From Anaerolineales bacterium UBA5069 (GTDB taxonomy: Bacteria > Chloroflexota > Anaerolineae > Caldilineales > Caldilineaceae): a stretch of DNA of 5,010 nucleotides. A model generated the notes under the pieces. The model did not search any database and was not told the DNA's origin. It saw only the letters and a list, made by a program, of their open reading frames with translations. The DNA is taken from positions 1 to 5,010 of the forward strand of contig DIAV01000025.1 of assembly GCA_002415895.1 (NCBI GenBank). The letters run 5' to 3'. Every line of letters starts with the position of its first letter. The stretch's first letter is position 1. A program made the position numbers and the translations under genes. Below are positions 1 through 5,010 of this stretch, one piece after another.

Positions 1-6
1 ACTTTT

Positions 7-390
7 CTACTGGCCGCTGCTGCGCGCCACCACGAGGATGCCGCCCACAATGATCAAAATGCCTGCCCAGCGCAGAAGCGGCACCTCTTCGCCCAGAAAG
101 AAGCGCGAGACCAGCGCTATCAGCACAAAGTTGAGCGCCAGAAAGGGGTAGGCAAGGCTCAGGTCCATGCGCCGCAGGACGGATATCCACGCCAGCGCGC
201 CCAGCCCGTAGAAGAAGAGGCCAGCCAACACCAGCGGCTGCGTGAAGATGGTGCGGATGAGCCCGCCCATCCCCTGCTCAATCGCTTCGCCGCCCGGCTG
301 GCCTACGCCCAGCTTGAGCAGCGTTTGTCCCGTCACACCCGATGCAACCGAAAGCAAAATCAACCACCATGTCTCTGCCAAACCACCCAT
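7..390 (-). CDS. Small EamA/SMR-type (DMT superfamily) four-helix membrane transporter
   Basis: This encodes a 127-residue inner-membrane protein of the drug/metabolite transporter superfamily, probably working as a dimer as half-size members do. Four hydrophobic segments are visible, at about residues 8-27, 50-69, 75-97 and 101-121. The first carries the SMR-like pattern GQTLLKLG, the third SLAYPFLALN, and the GEE turn before the last helix is typical of EamA repeats. Aligned by eye with EmrE on that GxTLxK stretch, the proton-coupling Glu14 position is Gly18 here, so it is closer to ArnE/ArnF-like or general EamA half-transporters than to a proton-driven multidrug exporter. The substrate cannot be read from sequence. 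The ATG at 388-390 was chosen because a GGGGGAG Shine-Dalgarno lies six bases upstream and the protein then begins just before helix 1. The frame stays open back to 615, but that extension is Arg/Cys-rich and not membrane-like. It is transcribed divergently from the DUF4432 gene. Confidence 0.85.
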   Translation of the reverse strand: MGGLAETWWLILLSVASGVTGQTLLKLGVGQPGGEAIEQGMGGLIRTIFTQPLVLAGLFFYGLGALAWISVLRRMDLSLAYPFLALNFVLIALVSRFFLGEEVPLLRWAGILIIVGGILVVARSSGQ

Positions 391-468
391 TGCAATCTCC
401 CCCCTGCACCCGTAACCAACGCGCTGTTGGCTTGCCCGCACCCAGCGATGCGGGGCGTCAAGTGGATG

Positions 469-496
469 ATTGTAGCATCGATTGCGCACCTGCCAC
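469..496 (-). promoter_or_regulatory. Weak candidate sigma70 promoter for the EamA-type gene
   Basis: Read on the minus strand, GTGGCA (491-496, four of six against TTGACA) is followed after 16 bases by TACAAT (469-474, five of six against TATAAT). It would give a leader of about 70 bases before the ATG at 390. The -35 box is poor and this is a by-eye match, so it is only a suggestion. The rest of the 391-659 gap shows no reading frame or repeat that I would call. Confidence 0.25.
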
Positions 497-539
497 ATTT
501 GCCGCGCCGCTGCGCCCCCAAAATGAATTGGCGCGCAGA

Positions 540-568
540 TTGACAGCACTGCGGCACGCTCGTACACT
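540..568 (+). promoter_or_regulatory. Candidate sigma70 promoter for the DUF4432 gene
   Basis: A perfect TTGACA (540-545) is followed after exactly 17 bases by TACACT (563-568), which keeps the key T, A and final T of the -10 box. Transcription would start near 575, giving a leader of about 85 bases before the ATG at 660. Its position inside the long upstream extension of the same open frame supports the downstream ATG as the true start. No obvious operator palindrome overlaps it. Confidence 0.5.
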
Positions 569-644
569 GGAGGGCACAACCACAAGCCATTCTCCAATAC
601 AAGCCCCCAAATCAATACCCAAACCCATTCTCACGTCAAACGGC

Positions 645-649
645 AAGGA
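645..649 (+). promoter_or_regulatory. Shine-Dalgarno site that fixes the DUF4432 start
   Basis: AAGGA lies 10 bases before the ATG at 660-662. The frame is open from 342, but the candidate promoter and this site both favour 660, and the upstream residues (Pro/Thr/Arg-rich) do not resemble the family's N-terminus. Confidence 0.6.
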
Positions 650-659
650 TGCCTGCACC

Positions 660-1748
660 ATGATCACACCTACGCACTTCAACCTCTACCCCGAGCACTT
701 CCAACGCGGTGAAACGCCAATCGTCCAGTCGGGAACGCTGAGCGCATCCACATTCCGCTTTGCGTCGGGCGTGTGCGCCGTGCGCCTGCGCAGCGACCGC
801 GCCGAGGTTGTCATCCTGCCCTTCCAGGGGCAGCACATCTGGTCCGCCGTGGTGGACGGGCGCAACCTGGGCTGGCGCTCCATGGTGACCGAGCCGGTGG
901 CCAACGTGCCCTTCCTTGCCACCTTTGGCGGCTTCATGCAGCATTGCGGCATCTCCGGCGTGGGTGGCCCCAGCGCCGACGACACCCACGCGCTGCACGG
1001 TGAATTGCCCAATGCCCCCTATCAGGAGGCCTGGATTGAGGTGGGCAGCGACGCCCATGGTGAATACCTGGGGCTGGGTGGGCGCTTTCACAACGCGATT
1101 GCCTTTACCACCGACTACATTGCCGAGCCGCTCGTCAAGCTCTACCCGAGCGCGACCCTCTTCACTGTGGAGATGAAGGTGACCAATCAGGCGCATACGC
1201 CGCTGGAACTCTTCTATCTGGCGCACGTGAACTTTCTGCCCGTCGACAACGCCCGCCTCGTCTACTCGGCCCCGAGCGCCGGTGTGCGCGTGCGCGCCAA
1301 TATCCCCAGCCATGTGATGGCCAACCCGGATTACGCCGCACTCATTGCGGACTTGCAGGCGAACCCGGCGCAGCACGAGACGATCCAGCCCGGGCGCATG
1401 TTTGACCCCGAAGTTGTCTTCCTGATTGACTATGTGGCGGACGCGGATGGCTGGGGCCACACGCTGCAGGTGCACCCCGACGGGGGCGCCGACTACGTGC
1501 GCCACCGCGTGGCCGAGCTGCCTCATGTGACGCGCTGGATTAGCCGCACGCCCAATCAGGATTCGCTGGCCATGGCCGAGGTGGGCACCTCCGAGCCTGA
1601 CGGCGCCATTCTCGAACGCAAGAAGGGCAACGCCCTCTACCTGGAGCCGGGCGACAGCTTCCACACATCCTTCGATGTAGGCGCTCTCCCCGCCGCCGAG
1701 GTGAAGTCGGTTGTGGCGCATGTGCGGGAGATGGTTGCGAGGGGTTAG
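660..1748 (+). CDS. DUF4432 family protein, aldose 1-epimerase-like
   Basis: This 362-residue cytoplasmic protein matches the size and style of the DUF4432 family, a branch of the galactose-mutarotase beta-sandwich fold. Family members are expected to bind sugars and interconvert anomers, but most have no proven substrate. Visible landmarks are a GGFMQHCGISGVGGP stretch (about 90-104), LHGELPNAPYQ (112-122, with His113 as the likely first active-site His), the FYLAHVNFLP segment (185-194, His189 in the place of the second catalytic His), and a C-terminal YLEPGDSFHTSFDVGAL strand pair (327-343). The general base is expected to be a Glu in the last third; Glu307 (MAEVGTSEPDG) is a candidate that I cannot confirm by eye. 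There is no signal peptide. The gene has its own promoter and is convergent with the araBD genes, sharing their terminator. It could serve as a mutarotase for arabinose or a related sugar, which is an inference from neighbourhood only. A 7-mer repeat array begins right at its stop codon. Confidence 0.85.
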   Translation: MITPTHFNLYPEHFQRGETPIVQSGTLSASTFRFASGVCAVRLRSDRAEVVILPFQGQHIWSAVVDGRNLGWRSMVTEPVANVPFLATFGGFMQHCGISGVGGPSADDTHALHGELPNAPYQEAWIEVGSDAHGEYLGLGGRFHNAIAFTTDYIAEPLVKLYPSATLFTVEMKVTNQAHTPLELFYLAHVNFLPVDNARLVYSAPSAGVRVRANIPSHVMANPDYAALIADLQANPAQHETIQPGRMFDPEVVFLIDYVADADGWGHTLQVHPDGGADYVRHRVAELPHVTRWISRTPNQDSLAMAEVGTSEPDGAILERKKGNALYLEPGDSFHTSFDVGALPAAEVKSVVAHVREMVARG

Positions 1749-1813
1749 GGAGTAGGGTGTAGGGAGTCGGGTGTCGGGTGTCGGGTGTCGGGTGTCAGGA
1801 GGCGGGTGTCAGG
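1744..1813 (+). repeat. Tandem 7-mer array, consensus NGTCGGG, about 10 units
   Basis: Ten consecutive heptamers run in perfect phase from inside the DUF4432 stop codon. The units in order are gttaggg, agtaggg, tgtaggg, agtcggg, three copies of tgtcggg, tgtcagg, aggcggg and tgtcagg. Seven GGG runs fall at exact 7-base spacing (1748-1792), which fits the G3N4 G-quadruplex pattern in both DNA and the 3' untranslated mRNA. Such short G-rich arrays recall the heptanucleotide STRR repeats of cyanobacteria, and I believe similar ones are common in Chloroflexota. No function is established. Confidence 0.9.
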
Positions 1814-1860
1814 TGTGGATAGCAGGCGACACCCGACACCCGACTCCCTACTCCCTACTC
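1750..1860. repeat. Long inverted repeat made of 7-mers (34-base arms, 43-base loop)
   Basis: The left arm 1750-1783 and right arm 1827-1860 are reverse complements at 33 of 34 positions; the one mismatch is at 1758 (t where the arm would need a). The right arm is itself five heptamers on the opposite strand (1826-1860). The loop (1784-1826) carries the remaining, more degenerate heptamers. It lacks a T-tract and is separate from the terminator downstream, so it is not itself a classical terminator. Confidence 0.9.
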
Positions 1861-1876
1861 GTGCGCAGACACCAAT

Positions 1877-1914
1877 AATAAAAGCCGGAGGCATCGCAGC
1901 CTCCGGCTTTTATT
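1877..1914. terminator. Bidirectional Rho-independent terminator between convergent genes
   Basis: A perfect 16-base stem (1877-1892 with 1899-1914) with a 6-base loop has a GCCGGAGGC core flanked by AAAA on one side and TTTT on the other, so it works as hairpin plus U-tract in both directions. It would end the DUF4432 transcript on the plus strand and the araBD transcript on the minus strand, lying 30 bases past the araD stop. Confidence 0.9.
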
Positions 1915-1918
1915 GTTG

Positions 1919-1940
1919 CCAATCAACCAGTCAACCAGTC
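1919..1940 (-). repeat. Short 8-mer tract (GGTTGACT, GGTTGATT) after the araD stop
   Basis: On the minus strand the octamers ggttgact and ggttgatt follow each other directly, flanked by GGACT and GG, just after the araD stop codon. They are the same word type as the array between araB and araD (which includes ggttgatt). The tract is only about two units, so on its own it is weak; the match with the other array makes it noteworthy. Confidence 0.5.
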
Positions 1941-1944
1941 CGAC

Positions 1945-2589
1945 CTACTTCTGCCCATACACATTCTGGTAGCGGTCGTTCAGCTTGGCCACCAGGTGCG
2001 CGGGGATTTCGTCGGGCTGTCCCAGTTGCAGCGCAAGCCACACCGTAGCTGCCACATCCTCCACCATGACAGCCGTCTTCACGGCGGAGAGCGCATCCTT
2101 GCCCACTGTGAAGACGCCGTGGTTCTTGAGCAGCACCGCAGGCGACCGGCCAATGGACTCCACAACCACCTGCCCAATCTCCTCACCGCCAATGAGCGCA
2201 AAGCCGCCGCAGGGGATAGGCCCGCCGAATTCGTCGCCCTGCGCCGTGAGGTAGACGGGGATTGAGCGCCCCAGCGCGGCAAAGGCCGTGGCATAGCGCG
2301 AGTGCGTATGCACAATGCCGCCCACTTCGGGCATTTCGCGGTAGATGTAGAGGTGGCTGGCCGTGTCCGACGATGGCTTCAGGTTGCCCTCGATGATGTC
2401 GCCCTCAAGGTTCACAATCACCATGTGCTCGGCGCGCATCTCTTCATAGCGGATGCCCGACGGCTTGATCACCACAAGGCCCGACGCGGGATCGCGCCGG
2501 CTCACATTGCCGCTTGTCCACGCCACAAGGTTGTTCTTGGGCAACTCCAGGTGCAATTCCAGCAGTTCTGCGCGGATTTTCTCCAGCAT
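1945..2589 (-). CDS. araD: L-ribulose-5-phosphate 4-epimerase (class II aldolase fold)
   Basis: This 214-residue cytoplasmic enzyme converts L-ribulose-5-phosphate to D-xylulose-5-phosphate, using a divalent metal (zinc in E. coli) and retro-aldol/aldol chemistry; relatives are tetramers. The N-terminus MLEKIRAELLELHLELPKNN lines up directly with E. coli AraD. Phosphate-binding motifs SGNVS (26-30), KPSG (42-45) and SSD (73-75) are present. The metal ligands are His94 and His96 in VHTHSRYA, and His157 in LLKNHGVF. The catalytic pair of E. coli AraD, Asp120 and Tyr229, corresponds to Asp119 (GDEFGG) and Tyr211 (near the C-terminus in VYGQK). The presence of both favours an epimerase over a fuculose- or rhamnulose-phosphate aldolase. 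UlaF- or SgbE-type epimerases of the same family cannot be wholly excluded, but the ribulokinase neighbour favours AraD. The start ATG has GGAG six bases upstream. It is the last gene of its transcription unit, 129 bases after araB and 30 bases before a terminator. Confidence 0.93.
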   Translation of the reverse strand: MLEKIRAELLELHLELPKNNLVAWTSGNVSRRDPASGLVVIKPSGIRYEEMRAEHMVIVNLEGDIIEGNLKPSSDTASHLYIYREMPEVGGIVHTHSRYATAFAALGRSIPVYLTAQGDEFGGPIPCGGFALIGGEEIGQVVVESIGRSPAVLLKNHGVFTVGKDALSAVKTAVMVEDVAATVWLALQLGQPDEIPAHLVAKLNDRYQNVYGQK

Positions 2590-2593
2590 GTTT

Positions 2594-2609
2594 CGCTCCA
2601 GTTGGAGCG
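2594..2609 (-). promoter_or_regulatory. Palindrome overlapping the araD ribosome binding site
   Basis: CGCTCCA and TGGAGCG are exact 7-base inverted arms around a 2-base centre (the stem would be about 6 pairs with a 4-base loop). On the minus strand the second half contains the GGAG (2596-2599) that serves araD, so folding would hide the ribosome site. It could also be a protein-binding palindrome or chance. It overlaps the end of the long octamer hairpin by three bases. Confidence 0.4.
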
Positions 2610-2715
2610 TTGGGGGTTGAATGGTTTAGTCGTTTATTGGTTTATTGGTGGCAGCGCCGCATCAATCAATCAACCAATAAACCTATCAACTACTAAACCA
2701 TTCAACCCCCAACGC
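2607..2715. repeat. Long inverted repeat of 8-mers between araB and araD (43-base arms)
   Basis: The arms 2607-2649 and 2673-2715 are reverse complements at 40 of 43 positions, with the outer 24 bases perfect; the loop is 23 bases. Each arm is built of octamers: ggttgaat, ggtttagt, cgtttatt, ggtttatt on the plus strand, and ggttgaat, ggtttagt, agttgata, ggtttatt, ggttgatt on the minus strand. It is far more AT-rich than the genes around it. It lies inside the presumed araBD transcript, starting three bases after the araB stop, and has no U-tract. It may act as an intercistronic RNA structure or be a mobile or slippage-born repeat with no role. Confidence 0.9.
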
Positions 2716-2718
2716 GTC

Positions 2719-4395
2719 TCAGTTCCTGATGACTTCAGCCTTGAGCGCCTTGAGGCGCTTCATGACGTCATTCTCGCCGCGACCAAAGTAGTCGTGCAGC
2801 TTGAGATATTCGGCAAAGAGGCGGTCGTAGACGGCCTTGGCTTCGGGATTGGGCGTGTAGCTCTCAGCGCGCAGGCGCGCCATGGTGCGCGCCGCTTCCG
2901 TAATGTCCTCAAAGCCGCCTGCTTGCTTGCCTGCCGCCACGGCCCCGTGCATGGCGGAGCCGAACGCGCCGCCCTGTGTGGCCCCCGAGACGTTGATCGT
3001 GCGCCCCGAGACATCGGCGTAAATCTGCATGAGCAGCTTGTTCTTGTCGGGCAGGCCGCCCGTGGCAACAATCCCCGTCACGGGCACGCCATATTGCTCA
3101 AAGGTCTCGATGATCACGCGTGTGCCAAAGGCGGTGGCCTCAATCAGCGCACGGTAAATCTCCTCGGCCCTGGTCGCCAGCGTCATCCCCACCAGCAGGC
3201 CCGTGAGGTCCACATCCACCAGCACGCTGCGGTTGCCGTTCCACCAGTCAAGCGCAACCAGGCCGCTCTCACCCGGGCGCAGTTTGGCCGCCTTCTGCTC
3301 CAGCAGTTCGTGAATGGAGATGCCCAGTGTTGCTGCCTCGCGCTCATATGCGCCGGGCACGCCATTCTCAATGAACCAGGCGAAGTGATCGCCCACGCAG
3401 GATTGCCCCGCTTCGTAGCCAAAGAGGCCGGGCATAATGCCGTCGGCCACGTAGCCACACATGCCGGGAACGACGTGCTCCTCCGCCCCCATCACCATGT
3501 GGCAGTTGGAGGTGCCCATGTTGATGACCATGCGCCCGGGCTCCGTAACAGTTGCGGCGGGCACAGCCACGTGTGCATCCACATTGGCAATGGCGACGGC
3601 TGTGCCGGGCAAAAGCCCCGTCCACGCGGCGGCCTCTTCCGTCAGGCCGCCCGCCTTCTCGCCAAGCATGGCGATCTCGCGCGACATCTTCTCGTCCACC
3701 ATGTGCTCCAGGCGGGGGTCCAGCGCCTTGAAGAAGGCATCAGGCGGGAAGCCCTCGCTGCGAGACCAAAGTCCCTTGTAGCCGGCGGTGGTGAGGTTGC
3801 GCGTCTCCTTGCCTGTGAGCTGCCAGACAACCCAGTCGGCAGCCTCAATCAGGCGGTCGGCAGCGGCGTAGATTTCGGGGTCCTCGTCCACAATCTGCAT
3901 GGCCTTGGGCACGAACCACTCGGAGGAAATCTTGCCGCCGTAGCGGTCAAGGAAGTCGTAGCCCAACGCGCGCGCCGTCTCGTTCAGGCGATTGGCTTCG
4001 GGCTGCGCGGCGTGATGCTTCCAAAGCTTGACCCACGCGTGGGGCCGGTTGCGCCACTCGGGCAGGTAGCAGAGCGGCGTGCCATCTGCTTTGGTGGGCA
4101 GCATGGTGCACGCCGTGAAGTCGATGCCAAGACCGATCACATCCGCCGGATTGACGCCGCTCTGCTTGAGCACGGCAGGGATGGCCTGCTTGAAGACCTC
4201 GATATAGTCGTTGGGGTCCTGCAGCGCCCAATCCGGCTCCAGCACAACGCCGCTGTCGGGCAGGCGCTCGTCGATGACGCTGTTCTTGTAGGGGTGCACA
4301 GCCGTGGCGATTTCGCGGCCATCGGCCACGTCCACCAGCAGCGCGCGCCCCGATTCCGAGCCAAAGTCCACACCGATTGCATATTTGGAAGTCAC
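2719..4395 (-). CDS. araB: L-ribulokinase (FGGY carbohydrate kinase)
   Basis: This 558-residue cytoplasmic kinase phosphorylates L-ribulose with ATP to give L-ribulose-5-phosphate. The length is typical of AraB (about 560). Two FGGY actin-fold domains are visible. The N-terminal one begins with [16 protein letters not shown] (8-23, Asp10 in the phosphate-1 loop) and has [16 protein letters not shown] (113-128) and GGKISSEWF (153-161). The C-terminal one has [13 protein letters not shown] (about 311-323), LDWWNGNR (403-410) and an ATP-side [17 protein letters not shown] (446-462). The four sugar-selecting residues that I recall from the Bacillus halodurans enzyme (Ala96, Lys208, Asp274, Glu329) appear here with a constant offset of one as Ala95, Lys207, Asp273 and Glu328. 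This argues for ribulokinase over xylulokinase or glycerol kinase. GTG at 4393-4395 is the chosen start: AAGGAG sits 8 bases upstream and the protein then begins [12 protein letters not shown], like its relatives. An in-frame ATG at 4438-4440 lacks such support. It precedes araD and follows the M24-type gene by 131 bases. Confidence 0.95.
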   Translation of the reverse strand: MTSKYAIGVDFGSESGRALLVDVADGREIATAVHPYKNSVIDERLPDSGVVLEPDWALQDPNDYIEVFKQAIPAVLKQSGVNPADVIGLGIDFTACTMLPTKADGTPLCYLPEWRNRPHAWVKLWKHHAAQPEANRLNETARALGYDFLDRYGGKISSEWFVPKAMQIVDEDPEIYAAADRLIEAADWVVWQLTGKETRNLTTAGYKGLWSRSEGFPPDAFFKALDPRLEHMVDEKMSREIAMLGEKAGGLTEEAAAWTGLLPGTAVAIANVDAHVAVPAATVTEPGRMVINMGTSNCHMVMGAEEHVVPGMCGYVADGIMPGLFGYEAGQSCVGDHFAWFIENGVPGAYEREAATLGISIHELLEQKAAKLRPGESGLVALDWWNGNRSVLVDVDLTGLLVGMTLATRAEEIYRALIEATAFGTRVIIETFEQYGVPVTGIVATGGLPDKNKLLMQIYADVSGRTINVSGATQGGAFGSAMHGAVAAGKQAGGFEDITEAARTMARLRAESYTPNPEAKAVYDRLFAEYLKLHDYFGRGENDVMKRLKALKAEVIRN

Positions 4396-4403
4396 GATTT
4401 CGG

Positions 4404-4409
4404 CTCCTT
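4404..4409 (-). promoter_or_regulatory. Strong Shine-Dalgarno site that decides the araB GTG start
   Basis: AAGGAG on the minus strand, eight bases before GTG at 4393-4395. No comparable site precedes the in-frame ATG at 4438-4440, whose 15 extra residues ([15 protein letters not shown]) are not family-like. Confidence 0.8.
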
Positions 4410-4423
4410 GATTGAAATCACGG

Positions 4424-4519
4424 CCATACACAGCTTGCATGGATTCTCATGACAACGACGACCACGAACGATTGTGCAATTCATCTGTGATGGTCTGTCT
4501 CCATGAAGGCTGTGTACGG
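4424..4519. repeat. Imperfect inverted repeat in the araB leader (20-base arms)
   Basis: The arms 4424-4443 and 4500-4519 are reverse complements at 17 of 20 positions, enclosing 56 bases. On the minus strand the first arm begins seven bases after the M24-gene stop and the second ends 28 bases before the araB GTG. No U-tract follows, so an ordinary terminator is unlikely. Inside the loop lies attgtgcaat (4471-4480), a small palindrome that could be half of an operator, although it does not match the AraR sequence of Bacillus. I see no convincing promoter in the 4396-4526 gap. Confidence 0.55.
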
Positions 4520-4526
4520 TTGTTTG

Positions 4527-5010
4527 TTAGACAACGAGAACGGCCGGACGCTTGATGGAGACCCCTTCGGCTGTGACGGACAGCGTGGGCCAGCCGTCGA
4601 TGACGGTGAGCAACTCGTTGCTCTCCTTGCCAACCAGGAAGGTGTCCTCCGACTTGATGCCCGCGATTGACGGGTTCCACGCGTAGACCTGGCCCGCAGC
4701 GACGGCGGTTGTCATGCCGGGGGTAGCGATGATCTCGCGCGCCTCATAGGCAGCCGTGCCGCCCTGGTGGTGCAACTGCCACTCGTCGGCAAAGCCGGTT
4801 TCAGCGTACTGCGCCTGCGCCCTGGCAAAGACATCACCCAGGGTTGCGCCCGGGCGCGTGGCATTGATGAAGGTGGCGTCAATCAGCGCCACGGCTTCCA
4901 TCTTGCGCTGGATGTCGGCAGGCAGCGGCCCAAAGTGGATTAGGCGGGTAATGGAGCAAACCAGCCCCTGCTTGCGCCCACACAACACCACCATCGCGTA
5001 TTTGTCGAGT
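4527..5010 (-). CDS. M24 (creatinase/Xaa-Pro aminopeptidase fold) family protein, 3' part only
   Basis: The gene runs off the right edge of the window; about 160 C-terminal residues are visible and the real start is outside. They match the end of the pita-bread fold of M24 peptidases. His of HHQGG (first His codon 4770-4772) fits the metal-binding His, and Glu of KSEDTFLV (codon 4647-4649) fits the last metal-binding Glu. Between them, where Xaa-Pro peptidases and creatinase read EP, this protein reads AWNPSI, so the second metal Glu appears to be Asn (codon 4674-4676). I recall a subfamily with just this AWNPSI...KSEDT pattern, of unknown substrate. It may therefore be a peptidase with an altered metal site, a different hydrolase, or inactive. 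The two metal Asp residues would lie at or beyond the window edge and cannot be checked. It lies upstream of araB on the same strand, probably in the same transcription unit, although a dipeptidase in an arabinose operon is unexpected. Confidence 0.85.
   Translation of the reverse strand, partial: LDKYAMVVLCGRKQGLVCSITRLIHFGPLPADIQRKMEAVALIDATFINATRPGATLGDVFARAQAQYAETGFADEWQLHHQGGTAAYEAREIIATPGMTTAVAAGQVYAWNPSIAGIKSEDTFLVGKESNELLTVIDGWPTLSVTAEGVSIKRPAVLVV

Noticed and set aside
391..615. N-terminal extension of the EamA-type frame
   Set aside because: The added residues are Arg/Cys/Trp-rich and not membrane-like; the ATG at 388-390 has a strong GGGGGAG site and begins just before helix 1.
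342..659. N-terminal extension of the DUF4432 frame by 106 codons
   Set aside because: The extension overlaps the divergent gene and the candidate promoter, and lacks family resemblance; the ATG at 660 has a good ribosome site.
636..1721. A 361-codon minus-strand open frame opposite the DUF4432 gene
   Set aside because: Low-complexity His/Gly/Val-rich shadow of a gene that has family motifs, promoter and ribosome site on the plus strand.
1744..1860. Possible CRISPR array
   Set aside because: The units are 7 bases, directly abutting with no unique spacers, and an inverted copy is present; this is not CRISPR architecture.
2607..2715. Intrinsic terminator between araB and araD, or an IS-derived MITE with target duplication
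   Set aside because: No U-tract follows the stem in the direction of transcription, and I see no flanking direct duplication or transposase-like terminal sequence.
2302..4452. A 716-codon open frame on the plus strand opposite araB and the 5' part of araD
   Set aside because: It is antisense to two well-supported enzymes, its translation is His/Arg/Gly-rich without recognisable domains, and long antisense frames are common in GC-rich genes with strong third-position bias.
4396..4526. Internal promoter for araB (TTGTCA followed by TGTGTA at 17 bases on the minus strand)
   Set aside because: The -10 hexamer matches only two of six positions; not supportable by eye.

Overview
The window is GC-rich bacterial DNA with tightly packed, ordinary-looking metabolic genes. 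The gene content (ribulokinase AraB, ribulose-5-phosphate 4-epimerase AraD, a DUF4432 mutarotase-like protein, an M24-fold protein and a half-size DMT transporter), together with intergenic arrays of G-rich 7-mers and GGTT-type 8-mers, suggests a Chloroflexota bacterium (Anaerolineae/Caldilineae-like). That assignment is an inference from gene style and repeat style, not a database result, and it is only moderately secure.

Layout, left to right: (1) a minus-strand 127-residue four-helix EamA/SMR-type membrane protein (7-390); (2) a divergent intergenic region (391-659) with a good sigma70-type promoter facing right; (3) a plus-strand DUF4432 aldose-1-epimerase-like gene (660-1748); (4) a convergent intergenic region (1749-1944) holding a 7-mer tandem array, an inverted copy of it and a bidirectional intrinsic terminator; (5) a minus-strand gene series, transcribed right to left: the 3' part of an M24 peptidase-fold gene (4527 to beyond 5010), araB (2719-4395, GTG start) and araD (1945-2589), ending at the shared terminator.

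AraB phosphorylates L-ribulose and AraD epimerises L-ribulose-5-phosphate to D-xylulose-5-phosphate, so the minus-strand genes form the lower half of L-arabinose catabolism. The isomerase AraA is not in the window. It cannot be immediately downstream, because the terminator and a convergent gene lie there. It may lie upstream, beyond the right edge. The DUF4432 protein could interconvert sugar anomers in the same pathway, but it has its own promoter.

The most unusual content is intergenic. Short tandem 7-mers or 8-mers follow the stop codons of three genes (DUF4432, araB, araD). In two of these places the array is followed by an inverted copy, making very long hairpins (33/34 and 40/43 matching bases). 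The 7-mer array also has seven GGG runs at exact 7-base spacing, a canonical G-quadruplex pattern. I found no defence system, CRISPR, RNA gene, insertion sequence or clearly new enzyme system.
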